From positions 34,862 to 98,861 of the forward strand of contig NZ_CABVQC010000029.1 of the NCBI RefSeq assembly GCF_902499175.1: 64,000 nt of DNA, in the 5' to 3' direction. Positions 25,739 to 34,402 of the stretch are shown here, one piece after another. Both the position numbers and the translations under genes were made by a program. Positions within the stretch are counted from its first letter, which is position 1. Each line of letters starts with the position of its first letter. The notes beneath the pieces were generated by a model. That model saw only the letters and a program-made list of their open reading frames with translations, ran no database searches and was not told the origin of the DNA. This DNA is from Burkholderia aenigmatica. GTDB lineage: Bacteria > Pseudomonadota > Gammaproteobacteria > Burkholderiales > Burkholderiaceae.

Positions 25739-26422
25739 ATGACCGACGTCCTGCCGCTGACCACCGATCCCGAGTCGGGCCTCCAGTACCGGCTGCGCCC
25801 GGCCACCGGCCGCCCCGTTGCCCGCCTGTTGCTGCTGCATGGCGTCGGCGGCAACGAGACCAATCTGCTGAACCTGACCGACGTCATCGATCCGCGCATC
25901 GAGATCGCGTTCCTGCGCGCCCCGCTCACGTTCGGGCCCAACCAGCACGCGTGGTTTCCGGTGCGCTTCGGCCCGAACGGCCCCGAAATCGACGCGGCCC
26001 GCGCCGACGCCAGCCGCCTCAAGCTGATCACGCTGCTACGTGCCTTCCGCGCGCGGGACGGTGCGGGCGCCGAGTTGCCGACCGTGATCGCCGGCTTCAG
26101 CCAGGGCGGCATCATGAGCGCGAGCGTCGGGCTCACGTCGCCGGGCGATGTCGCCGCGTTCGCCGTGCTGTGCGGGCGCATCCTGCCCGAAATCGATCCG
26201 CTGGTCGCGCCGCGCGATGCGCTTCGCCCGCTCCATGCGCTGATCATGCACGGCCGCTTCGACGACAAGCTGCCCGTCGCGTGGGCCGACACCGCCGACG
26301 CGAAACTCGCAGCGCTCGGCGTCGCGCACGACACGCGGCTGTACAACGCCGGCCACGAGCTGACCGACGAAATGGCCGGCGATTTCGGCCGATGGGTCGG
26401 CGAACGCACCGGGTTGAACTGA
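25739..26422 (+). CDS. Alpha/beta hydrolase, phospholipase/carboxylesterase family
   Basis: 227 residues. The nucleophile elbow GFSQGG (Ser near residue 122) is preceded by LLLHGVGGNETNLL, the oxyanion segment. The acid and His probably lie in HGRFDDKLP (about 179) and NAGHELTDEM (about 208). It resembles small YpfH/dienelactone-type esterases that hydrolyse short esters or lysophospholipids in the cytoplasm. The ATG at 25739 was chosen because homology starts there. It converges on ansP; no operon partner. Confidence 0.88.
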   Translation: MTDVLPLTTDPESGLQYRLRPATGRPVARLLLLHGVGGNETNLLNLTDVIDPRIEIAFLRAPLTFGPNQHAWFPVRFGPNGPEIDAARADASRLKLITLLRAFRARDGAGAELPTVIAGFSQGGIMSASVGLTSPGDVAAFAVLCGRILPEIDPLVAPRDALRPLHALIMHGRFDDKLPVAWADTADAKLAALGVAHDTRLYNAGHELTDEMAGDFGRWVGERTGLN

Positions 26423-26484
26423 CTGTCACGGGGCGCCGGGGCGCTCGCTCGCGAACGAGCCGGCGCGCCCGGCGCGTACCCTCT

Positions 26485-27996
26485 TCAGGCGCCCCGAGCC
26501 GGATCGGCGACGGCGCGCGTGGCCGCAGACGCAAGCGCATCCGCCGCCTGCTCCCGCGCGGCACCGCGCTTCGCCAGCTTCCAGCCGACCACCAGCGCGA
26601 GCACGACGACCGGAATCGTTGCGATGGTCCACGTGCCGCCCGGATAGTCGAATGCCATCAGCACCAGCACGCCGACGAGGAAGGCCAGCGTGAGCCACGA
26701 CGTGAACGGCGCGCCGGGCATCCGGAACGACACGGCCTTCAGCTCGCCGCGATCGACCGCGCGACGGAACAGGATCTGGCACATCACGATGAAACCCCAT
26801 GTCGTGATGATCCCGAGCGACGCCATGTTCAGCACGATCTCGAACGCCTGGGCCGGCACGATGTAGTTCAGCGGCACGCCGATCGCATTGATCGCGACCG
26901 TGATCAGGATCCCGCCGTACGGCACGCCGCGCGCGTTCATCCGCGACACGAAGCGCGGCGCCGAGCCGCCCATCGCGAGCGAGCGCAACACGCGCCCGGT
27001 CGAATAGAGGCCGGAGTTCAGGCTCGACAGCGCGGCGGTCAGCACCACGACGTTCATCACGGTGCCGACGTACGGCACGCCGAGCTTGCTGAAGAACGTC
27101 ACGAACGGGCTTTCGTGCGCGCTGTATGCGGTCCACGGCAGCAGCATCGTCAACAGCACGACCGAGCCGACGTAGAACAGCGCAATGCGCCACATCACAC
27201 TGTTGATGGCTTTCGGCAAGACCTTGCGCGCATCGGCGGTCTCGCCCGCCGCGACGCCGACGAGCTCGATGCTCGCGTACGCGAACACGACGCCCTGCAC
27301 GATCAGCACGGCCGGCAGGATGCCGTGCGGAAAGATCCCGCCGTGATCCGCGACCAGGTGAAGCCCCGGCATCTGGCCGGCGACCGGATGGCCGCTCGCG
27401 AGGAACACGGCGCCGACCGCGAGGAACACCGCGAGCGTCCCCACCTTGACGATCGAGAACCAGAATTCCATCTCGCCGAACACCTTCACGCCGATCATGT
27501 TCATCACCGACACGATCCCGAGCGCGCCGAGCGCGAACACCCACTGCGGCACGTCGGTGAACACGGCCCAGTACTTCATGTAGATCGCGACTGCGGTGAT
27601 GTCGACGATGCCGGTCGTCGCCCAGTTCAGGTAGTACATCCAGCCCGCGACGAACGACGCGCGCTCGCCCATGAACTCGCGTGCGTACGACACGAAGCTA
27701 CCGCTGGTCGGCCGGTGCATCACGAGCTCGCCGAGCGCGCGCATGATCAGGAATGCGAACACGCCGCAGACGAGATACACGAGCGCGAGCGCGGGCCCCG
27801 CGTGCTGCAGGCGCCCACCCGCCCCGAGAAAGAGGCCGGTGCCGATCGCACCGCCCATCGCGATCATCTGCACGTGCCTCGGCTTCAACTGCTTCGCATA
27901 GCCGGCTTCGTGCGACGCGAACATCGCATCGGGGTCGGCATGACGGGAATCCGCGCCGCCGGCCGGATCGGCCGGGCGCTCGCTGCTGTGTTTCAT
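26485..27996 (-). CDS. ansP: L-asparagine permease-like amino-acid transporter (AnsP type)
   Basis: 503 residues of the amino acid-polyamine-cation superfamily, about 12 helices. The opening MIAMGGAIGTGLFLGAGGRL followed by LGELVMHRPTSGSFVSYARE is typical of AnsP/CycA/GabP permeases, and the GAGGRL variant is closest to AnsP. The substrate assignment rests mainly on context: aspartase is immediately upstream on the same strand (107-base spacing) and asparaginase follows the LysR gene. It would import asparagine with protons. Confidence 0.82.
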   Translation of the reverse strand: MKHSSERPADPAGGADSRHADPDAMFASHEAGYAKQLKPRHVQMIAMGGAIGTGLFLGAGGRLQHAGPALALVYLVCGVFAFLIMRALGELVMHRPTSGSFVSYAREFMGERASFVAGWMYYLNWATTGIVDITAVAIYMKYWAVFTDVPQWVFALGALGIVSVMNMIGVKVFGEMEFWFSIVKVGTLAVFLAVGAVFLASGHPVAGQMPGLHLVADHGGIFPHGILPAVLIVQGVVFAYASIELVGVAAGETADARKVLPKAINSVMWRIALFYVGSVVLLTMLLPWTAYSAHESPFVTFFSKLGVPYVGTVMNVVVLTAALSSLNSGLYSTGRVLRSLAMGGSAPRFVSRMNARGVPYGGILITVAINAIGVPLNYIVPAQAFEIVLNMASLGIITTWGFIVMCQILFRRAVDRGELKAVSFRMPGAPFTSWLTLAFLVGVLVLMAFDYPGGTWTIATIPVVVLALVVGWKLAKRGAAREQAADALASAATRAVADPARGA

Positions 27997-28103
27997 CGTG
28001 AGTCTCCGTTGTTTCTTGATGTGCCGCGCCCCGCGCAGGGGGCGCGTCTGGATCTATCGCGCGCGGGCCGCCGGCAGCCTGTGCCGGTGCCGCGCAGCCG
28101 GCG

Positions 28104-29510
28104 TCAAAGCACGCGCGGCCGGATCAGCGCTTCGGGCTGCAGCGCCTCTTCGACCTGCGCGTCGGTCATCCACGCGCGCTCCAGCACGACCTCGCGGATC
28201 GACTTGCCGGTCGCGTGCGCTTCGGCCGCCACGGCGGTCGCGCGCTTGTAGCCGATGTACGGGTTCAGCGCGGTCGCGAGCGCGACCGAGCGCTCCATCG
28301 TTTCGCGCAGCCGCTCCGGATTCGCGGTGATCCCGCTCACGCACCGCTGCGCGAGCGTCGTACACGCGGCCGTCAGATGGCTGAAGCTGCGGAACAGCGC
28401 GCTGGCGATCACCGGCTCGAACGCGTTGAGCTGAAGCTGCCCGGCTTCGGCCGCGAAGGTCACGGTCAGGTCGTTGCCGATCACCTCGAACGCGACCTGG
28501 TTGACGACTTCCGGGATCACCGGATTCACCTTGCCGGGCATGATCGACGACCCCGCCTGCACGGCTGGCAGGTTGATCTCGCCGAACCCCGCGCGCGGGC
28601 CGCTCGACAGCAGCCGCAGGTCGTTGCAGATCTTCGACAGCTTGACCGCGATGCGCTTGAGCACGCCCGACACCTGCACGAACGCGCCGCAATCCTGCGT
28701 CGCTTCGATCAGGTTCGGCGCGGTGCTCAGGTCGAGCCCGGTAATGCGCCGCAGCGCCACCAGCGCCTTCTCCGCATACTCCGGATGCGCGGTGATCCCG
28801 GTGCCGATCGCGGTCGCGCCGAGGTTGATCTCGCGAATCAGCCAGCCGGCTTCCTGCAGGCGCGCAATGTCTTCCGTCAGCATCACCGCGTAGGTCGAGA
28901 ATTCCTGGCCGAGCGTCATCGGCACCGCGTCCTGCAACTGCGTGCGGCCGAGCTTCAGCAGACCGGCGAACGCGTCGGCCCGCTCCGCGAACGCGTCGCG
29001 CAGGCGCGCCATCGCTTCGATCAGGTGCTCGACCGCGAAGCAGGTCGCGACCCGGATCGCGGTCGGATAGACGTCGTTGGTGCTCTGCGCGAGGTTGACG
29101 TGCTCGTTCGGATGCAGGTACTCGTACTGCCCGCGTGCGTGCCCCATGATTTCGAGTGCGCGGTTGCAGATCACCTCGTTCGCGTTCATGTTGGTCGACG
29201 TGCCGGCCCCGCCCTGGATGATGTCGACGACGAACTGGTCGTGCAGACGCCCTTCGCGGATCTCGACGCACGCCGCGGCGATCGCATCGCGGTACGGCCG
29301 CGGCAGCAGCCCGAGCTCGCAGTTCGCGTCGGCCGCGGCCTCCTTCACGGCGGCGAGCGCCATCACGAGATACGGCAGCGACGCAATGGTGCGGCCCGAA
29401 ATGTCGAAATTCTCTTTCGCGCGCAGCGTATGGACGCCGTAGTACGCCTCGTCCGGAATACTTCGTTTACCTAAAAGATCCGCTTCGACGCGGAAGCCGT
29501 TTTCTGTCAT
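28104..29510 (-). CDS. aspA: Aspartate ammonia-lyase
   Basis: 468 residues, the normal size for aspartase. The fumarase/aspartase signature GSSIMPGKVNP lies near residue 319. Aspartase-type substrate motifs include TSTNMNANEVICNRALE near 100 and HPNEHVNLAQSTNDVYPTA near 135. It deaminates L-aspartate to fumarate and ammonia, so asparagine carbon enters the TCA cycle. AGGAGGG precedes the ATG at 29510. It shares a likely operon with the asparagine permease and is divergent from a LysR gene. Confidence 0.95.
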   Translation of the reverse strand: MTENGFRVEADLLGKRSIPDEAYYGVHTLRAKENFDISGRTIASLPYLVMALAAVKEAAADANCELGLLPRPYRDAIAAACVEIREGRLHDQFVVDIIQGGAGTSTNMNANEVICNRALEIMGHARGQYEYLHPNEHVNLAQSTNDVYPTAIRVATCFAVEHLIEAMARLRDAFAERADAFAGLLKLGRTQLQDAVPMTLGQEFSTYAVMLTEDIARLQEAGWLIREINLGATAIGTGITAHPEYAEKALVALRRITGLDLSTAPNLIEATQDCGAFVQVSGVLKRIAVKLSKICNDLRLLSSGPRAGFGEINLPAVQAGSSIMPGKVNPVIPEVVNQVAFEVIGNDLTVTFAAEAGQLQLNAFEPVIASALFRSFSHLTAACTTLAQRCVSGITANPERLRETMERSVALATALNPYIGYKRATAVAAEAHATGKSIREVVLERAWMTDAQVEEALQPEALIRPRVL

Positions 29511-29583
29511 CGTGCCCTCCTGAGTGTCTCGTGCCGCTCGTCGTTCGCCGCTTCCCGACGCGACGGGTTCGCATTCTATGCCT

Positions 29584-29612
29584 TTGCAAAAACAAGCTCG
29601 CTTCTGTATTAT
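29584..29612 (+). promoter_or_regulatory. Sigma-70 promoter of the LysR gene
   Basis: TTGCAA (29584-29589), 17-bp spacer, TATTAT (29607-29612). An inverted pair CGCTT / AAGCG (12-base gap, about 29599-29620) straddles the -10 and could be an autoregulatory LysR site also serving aspA. Confidence 0.6.
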
Positions 29613-29651
29613 CGAAAGCGGTTTTGCGTGGGACGCAACAGCGAGAATTGA

Positions 29652-30626
29652 ATGAAAAAAGGCGCGAGAGAAACCGGCATCGATCACCTGGGCGCGATGC
29701 GCGCGTTCGTGAGAGTGGTCGAAACGGGGAGTTTTTCGGCGGTCGCGAAGGAGATGCACGTGTCGACGTCGACCGTCGCGCGCAAGGTCACGGCGATCGA
29801 GGAGGCACTCGGCGTCGCGCTGCTGCACCGCTCGACGCACAGCGTGACGCTCACCGAAGCCGGCCATATCTACCTGGAGCGCGCCGTCACGCTGATCGCC
29901 GATCTCGACGACACCTTGCGCGTCGTCGCCGAACTGAATGCGCAGCCGAGCGGCCCGCTGAAGCTCACCGCGCCGGTGGCATTCGGCCGCCGCCATCTCG
30001 CGCCGCTGGTCGCGCCGTTTCTCGCGCGCTACCCGACGATCCAGCTCGACGTGAGGCTCACCGACAACCACAACGATCTCGTGGCCGGCGGCTTCGATCT
30101 CGACATTCACGAAGGCGAGAACTACCTGGACAACCTCGTCGTGCACCGCCTGTCGCGCAACGACAGCATCCTGTGCGCGACGCCCGGCTATCTCGACCGC
30201 TGCGGGCGCCCGTCCACGCCGGACGACCTCAGGCAGCACAACTGCCTGCGCTACGTGCATCCCGAAGGCGATCCGCGCTGGGATCTCGTGAACGGCGACG
30301 CGCATCACAGCCTGCTGCCGGCCGGCAACCTCGTCACCGACCATTCGGAGCTGCTGCTCGAAGCGACCTCCGCGGGGCTCGGCATCGCGGAGTTCGAGAT
30401 CTGGCTGGTGCGCGACCTGCTCGCGAGCGGCCGGCTCGAAGCCGTGCTGCCGCGCTACCGGCTGCAGAACCGGCTGACAGGCGAATACATCTACATCGCG
30501 TATCTGGCGAACCGGCGCAGCTCGGCGAAGCTGCGCGTACTGAAGGACTTTCTCGCGGAACACCTCGCGCATATCGGCGAGCTGTCGGAGCTGGAACTGA
30601 CGAAGATTCGCGGCGCGAGCGCGTAG
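29652..30626 (+). CDS. LysR-family transcriptional regulator, likely of asparagine/aspartate use
   Basis: 324 residues. The helix-turn-helix is LGAMRAFVRVVETGSFSAVAKEMHVSTSTVARKV, followed by LLHRSTHSVTLTEAG and an effector domain with FDLDIHEGENYLDNLVVHRL. The longer N-terminus before the HTH (MKKGARETG) is retained because the ATG at 29652 is the first in frame after a good promoter. Position between aspA (divergent) and asparaginase (convergent) makes control of aspartate/asparagine catabolism likely. Confidence 0.85.
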   Translation: MKKGARETGIDHLGAMRAFVRVVETGSFSAVAKEMHVSTSTVARKVTAIEEALGVALLHRSTHSVTLTEAGHIYLERAVTLIADLDDTLRVVAELNAQPSGPLKLTAPVAFGRRHLAPLVAPFLARYPTIQLDVRLTDNHNDLVAGGFDLDIHEGENYLDNLVVHRLSRNDSILCATPGYLDRCGRPSTPDDLRQHNCLRYVHPEGDPRWDLVNGDAHHSLLPAGNLVTDHSELLLEATSAGLGIAEFEIWLVRDLLASGRLEAVLPRYRLQNRLTGEYIYIAYLANRRSSAKLRVLKDFLAEHLAHIGELSELELTKIRGASA

Positions 30627-30731
30627 CGCCCGCGCCTGCATTCACGCTCGCGTCGGCCGGCACGCCGGCACGTGCGCGCCTCGGCGCATGGCCCGGGTCG
30701 CAGGCCCGCAGCAGTAGCGCATCCGCGCCGT

Positions 30732-31796
30732 TCAGGCCGGCTGCAACTCGAACGGGAACGTGGCGTGCCCGATCTCGACGCCCTGCGTGTTGAGCATCCG
30801 CGGCCGATGGAAGCCGGCCAGTTGTGCGCGCTGCGCGGCCGTGCCGATCTGCAGCCGCTCGAGCAGTTCGCTGACGACCATGTAGAGCACGTCGAGATTG
30901 CCATCCTCGATCTTCACCGAGATGCCGAGCGCGCCGTCGGCGCCCAGCTCCCGCGTGCGCGCCGACGCCCGCACGCCGATTCCGTAGCACGCATCGGCGC
31001 CGAGCTTGCCGACCACCTGCCCGTCGAACGCATTCATCAGCACCGTGCAATAGCGCCCGTCGCCGGCAACCAGTTCCGGATAGGCGGTCATCGCACGATG
31101 AATGCGCGCCAGCGCGCGCACACGATCGGTGACAGCGCCACCGCTCGCCTCCACCGTATCCGCCCCGTCGGCCAGCGATGCGTAGAGGCGTGCCAGCCGA
31201 TCCAGCGAAAACGCCGGCGTCGGCAGGTTGCACCCGTCGATGCCCCAGTCGACCTCGTCGTCGCGCAGCCCGCACGCATCGGCCACCACGTGCTTCACGC
31301 GCACCTGCATCGGATGCTCGGGCAGATGGTAATCGGCGATCGCGGCGCCGATCGCCTGCGCGCCGGCCAGCATCCCGACGTGCTTGCCCGAACAGTTGCT
31401 GCACACGCCGGTCGGCGTGTAGTCGCGCTTGATCCACGACCGGTACACCGCGTCCGACAACGGCGGATGGCCGCCGCAACGCAAGTCCGATTCGTGTGCG
31501 GCGACTTTGGCGAGCATCGCGCGCGTGCGTTCGATATGCCGGTCCTCGCTGCTGTGCGACGCGCACATCAGCGCGATGTCCGCATCGTCGAAGCCGAAGC
31601 GCTCGGGCGCGCCCGTCTCGATCACCGACAACGCCTGGGCCGGCTTGGCCGCCGAGCGCGCGAGCGTCATCCGGAACGGATCGCCGAACCGGGCCAGCAG
31701 CCCGCCGCGGGCATCGACCACCGCCACATGGGCAAGGTGCGTGTTCTCGATCGCATCGCCGCGGTACGTGACGACTGCTGCGCGTTGGGTGTCCAT
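30732..31796 (-). CDS. Asparaginase (Rhizobium AnsA / PF06089 family)
   Basis: 354 residues matching the thermolabile rhizobial-type asparaginase family, unrelated to E. coli AnsA/AnsB. Landmarks are ARSAAKPAQALSVIE, CASHSSEDRHIERT and CSNCSGKHVGMLA, which contain the Ser/Lys and Cys-rich active-site region (CSNCSGKH near residue 131). It hydrolyses asparagine to aspartate and ammonia, supplying aspartase. The start at 31796 follows GGAGAC. It is separated from the LysR gene by 105 bases and convergent with it. Confidence 0.9.
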   Translation of the reverse strand: MDTQRAAVVTYRGDAIENTHLAHVAVVDARGGLLARFGDPFRMTLARSAAKPAQALSVIETGAPERFGFDDADIALMCASHSSEDRHIERTRAMLAKVAAHESDLRCGGHPPLSDAVYRSWIKRDYTPTGVCSNCSGKHVGMLAGAQAIGAAIADYHLPEHPMQVRVKHVVADACGLRDDEVDWGIDGCNLPTPAFSLDRLARLYASLADGADTVEASGGAVTDRVRALARIHRAMTAYPELVAGDGRYCTVLMNAFDGQVVGKLGADACYGIGVRASARTRELGADGALGISVKIEDGNLDVLYMVVSELLERLQIGTAAQRAQLAGFHRPRMLNTQGVEIGHATFPFELQPA

Positions 31797-31955
31797 CGTG
31801 TGTTGTCTCCTTGCTTGGGGCCTGCTTGCCGGGGCCCGTCCAACCGGTACGGCAGTGTATCGAGTCGCCGCCGCCGCGCGCCGGTCAGGTCATGGAAAGC
31901 CGTGTTGCACGCGACGCAAAGGCAATCGCGCCCCCACGAAAACCTGACCGTATTA

Positions 31956-31978
31956 GTACAAAAACCATTCAATCGTTT
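31956..31978. repeat. Promoter-region element shared with 58000-58022
   Basis: GTACAAAAACCATTCAAT here differs by one base from the 18-mer at 58000-58017; both are followed by CGTTT. Each copy lies between divergently transcribed genes, with an adjacent promoter on the plus strand here. It may be a common operator or a relic of duplication. Confidence 0.4.
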
Positions 31979-32004
31979 ACATATTTGGTGCTAATCCGTA
32001 CAAT
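31976..32004 (+). promoter_or_regulatory. Strong sigma-70 promoter of the TonB receptor gene
   Basis: TTTACA (31976-31981), 17-bp spacer, TACAAT (31999-32004): five of six matches in each hexamer. It sits 116 bases upstream of the receptor start. Confidence 0.7.
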
Positions 32005-32014
32005 TGCGATAGTT

Positions 32015-32033
32015 AACGCGAATCATACGCATT
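32015..32033. promoter_or_regulatory. Possible Fur box
   Basis: GCGAATCATACGC (32018-32030) matches the core GATAATCATTATC at 9 of 13 positions and lies just after the -10 element of the receptor promoter, where Fur repression sites usually sit. The match is modest. Confidence 0.3.
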
Positions 32034-32119
32034 TACATTGACGTTTCCGATGCCCCTCGCCTGCCCGGCCGGCATCGAGAAAACGCACCCGTTCACCGAA
32101 TCTTCCGTTGCTTCCCGAT

Positions 32120-34357
32120 ATGCCCGCCCAGTTCAAAACGAGGCCTCGCGCCCTCGTATCGGCGCTGACCTGCTCCGTGTTCCTGACGCCGCTGCTCGCT
32201 TCCGCCGAAACCGCCCCTGCTCCCGCCGCCGCCGACCAGCCGGCCCCGTCCGCCGACGTGCCGGCGACGCTGCCGACGATCGCGGTCCAGTCGTCCGCGC
32301 TGTCGGACATGCAGGTGAAGCGCTCGCCGTCGTACAAGTTCACCGCGCCGCTGCTCGATACGCCGCGCTCGGTCACGGTGATCCCCGAGCAACTGATCAA
32401 GGAAAAGAACGTCACGTCGTTCGCGGACGCGCTGCGCTCGGTACCGGGCATCACGTTCCTCGGCGGCGATGCGGCCGCGAACCCGTCGGCCGATCGCCCG
32501 GTAATCCGCGGCTTCGAATCGCGCAACTCGATCTTCGTCGACGGCATGCGCGACTCGGGGCTGCAGAACCGCGAGACCTTCGCGGTCGAGCAGATCAGCG
32601 TGATCAAGGGCCCCGATTCGGTCTACGCGGGCCGCGGCTCGGTGGGCGGCAGCATCGACATCGTCACGAAGACGCCGAAGAACGACGACTTCATCAACAG
32701 CAGCATCGGCTTCGGCACCGACGGTTACAAACGCGCGACGGTCGACGCGAACCGCAAGATCAACGACACGACGGCCGTGCGCCTGAACGTGATGGGCCAC
32801 GACGCGAACCAGGCCGGCCGCAACGACGTGTACAACAAGCGCTGGGGCGTCGCGCCGTCGATCGTGTTCGGGCTGAACACGCCGACCACGGTCACGGTCA
32901 GCTACTACCACATGAACTCGTACGACATGCCGGACTTCAGCGTGCCGTTCCGTTCGACGGGCGGCACGCCGGTGCCGACCGATCGCGGGCAGTTCTTCGG
33001 GCTGAACACGCGCGACTACCGCTACGGGCAGACCGACACCGCCCAGGTGCGGGTCGAGCACAAGATCAACGACGACTGGAAACTGAAGAACACGACGATG
33101 TTCGGCCGCTCGACGCTCGACTACGTCGCGACGAATCCGCAGATCCTCGCGTCGAACCCGAACATGCTGGGCCTGCAGGCGAAGAGCGGCAAGTACGCGC
33201 TCAACGGCTTCTCGAACCAGACCGAAGTGACCGGCAGCGCCAGCCTGTTCGGCATGAAGCACACGATGACGGCCGGCGTCGAGTTCAGCCATGAACAGGC
33301 GCGCTACGAGGGCTACCTCGTGTCGGATTCGGCCGGCAATAACATCCGCTCGGGCGGCCCCTGCTCGGTGGCCGGCAACTGCACGCCGCTCGCGGGCGGC
33401 TGGAACCCGAACATGCCGTGGACCGGCAGCGTCGTGCTGAACGGCGACAAGGGCTTCCCCGGCCCGACGACGAACACGCGCACCGACACGGTGTCCGCGT
33501 ACATCTTCGATACCGTGAAGCTGTCGGAGCGCTGGCAGTTCAACACGGGGCTGCGCTTCGACCGCTACGACACGACCGGCAAGCAGGCCGGCGTGGCCGA
33601 CCTGTCGAACACGTCGAACCTGTTCAGCTACCAGTTCGGCCTCGTGTTCAAGCCGGTGACCAACGTGAGCCTGTATGCGTCGTACGGCACGTCGTCGAAC
33701 CCGCCGGGGTCGAACGGCGGCCTCGGCGGCGGCACCGACCAGATCACTGCGACGAACCAGGACCTCGCCCCCGAGCGCTCGCGCAACATCGAGATCGGCG
33801 CGAAGTGGGACGTGCTGCAGGACCAGCTGTCGCTGACGTCGGCACTGTTCCAGACCGAGAAGACCAACGCGCGTGTCAGCGACGGCCTCGGTCACACGGT
33901 CAACGCGGGCAAGCAGCGCGTGCGCGGCTTCGAATTCGGTTTCGCGGGCAACCTGACGCGGAAGTGGCACGTGTTCGGCGGCTACTCGTACCTGAACGCG
34001 ATCACGACCGACGCGGGCCCCGGCAGCCCGGGCGCATCGGGCCTGCCGATGGTGATGGTGCCGAAGCACAACTTCACGCTGTGGACGAGCTACGACGTGA
34101 TGCCGAAGCTCACGCTCGGCGCCGGTGCGACGGTGATGAGCCAGACCTATGCGTCGGTATCCGCGACGACGAAGAAATGGACGCCCGGCTACGCGCGCTT
34201 CGACGCGGCCGCAACGTGGCGCGTGAACAAGACGATGGACGTTCAACTGAACGTGCAGAACCTGTTCGACAAGAAGTATTACGCGAGCGCGTATCCGATC
34301 TACGCAACATGGGCGCCGGGCCGCTCGGCCATGGTCACGCTCAACTTCTATCAGTAA
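32120..34357 (+). CDS. TonB-dependent catecholate siderophore receptor (Fiu-like)
   Basis: 745 residues. Signal peptide to about residue 31 (LTPLLASAE), then the plug domain (DTPRSVTVIPEQLIKEK, ALRSVPGITF, RPVIRGFESRNSIFVDG) and a 22-strand barrel ending in the canonical aromatic residue context LNFYQ. This combination and the spacing match Fiu/catecholate receptors. It imports ferric siderophore across the outer membrane using TonB energy. The ATG at 32120 is used; a TTG at 32108 is in frame. A strong promoter and a weak Fur-like site precede it; no PKHD hydroxylase (PiuC) follows, although that gene often accompanies Fiu. Confidence 0.9.
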   Translation: MPAQFKTRPRALVSALTCSVFLTPLLASAETAPAPAAADQPAPSADVPATLPTIAVQSSALSDMQVKRSPSYKFTAPLLDTPRSVTVIPEQLIKEKNVTSFADALRSVPGITFLGGDAAANPSADRPVIRGFESRNSIFVDGMRDSGLQNRETFAVEQISVIKGPDSVYAGRGSVGGSIDIVTKTPKNDDFINSSIGFGTDGYKRATVDANRKINDTTAVRLNVMGHDANQAGRNDVYNKRWGVAPSIVFGLNTPTTVTVSYYHMNSYDMPDFSVPFRSTGGTPVPTDRGQFFGLNTRDYRYGQTDTAQVRVEHKINDDWKLKNTTMFGRSTLDYVATNPQILASNPNMLGLQAKSGKYALNGFSNQTEVTGSASLFGMKHTMTAGVEFSHEQARYEGYLVSDSAGNNIRSGGPCSVAGNCTPLAGGWNPNMPWTGSVVLNGDKGFPGPTTNTRTDTVSAYIFDTVKLSERWQFNTGLRFDRYDTTGKQAGVADLSNTSNLFSYQFGLVFKPVTNVSLYASYGTSSNPPGSNGGLGGGTDQITATNQDLAPERSRNIEIGAKWDVLQDQLSLTSALFQTEKTNARVSDGLGHTVNAGKQRVRGFEFGFAGNLTRKWHVFGGYSYLNAITTDAGPGSPGASGLPMVMVPKHNFTLWTSYDVMPKLTLGAGATVMSQTYASVSATTKKWTPGYARFDAAATWRVNKTMDVQLNVQNLFDKKYYASAYPIYATWAPGRSAMVTLNFYQ

Positions 34358-34367
34358 CGCTATTGGC

Positions 34368-34398
34368 GGCGGGAGGGCGTGGCACGCCCCTCCCCGCC
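34368..34398. terminator. Bidirectional hairpin between the TonB receptor and aldehyde dehydrogenase genes
   Basis: GGCGGGAGGGCGT pairs with ACGCCCCTCCCCGCC (two single-base bulges) around a GGC loop. It lies 10 bases past the receptor stop and 4 bases past the convergent dehydrogenase stop. There is no T-run. Confidence 0.45.
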
Positions 34399-34402
34399 TC
34401 GC

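Noticed and set aside
32093..34246. 717-codon minus-strand frame opposite the TonB receptor
   Set aside because: Arg/Val-rich shadow translation; the plus-strand receptor has complete plug and barrel motifs.
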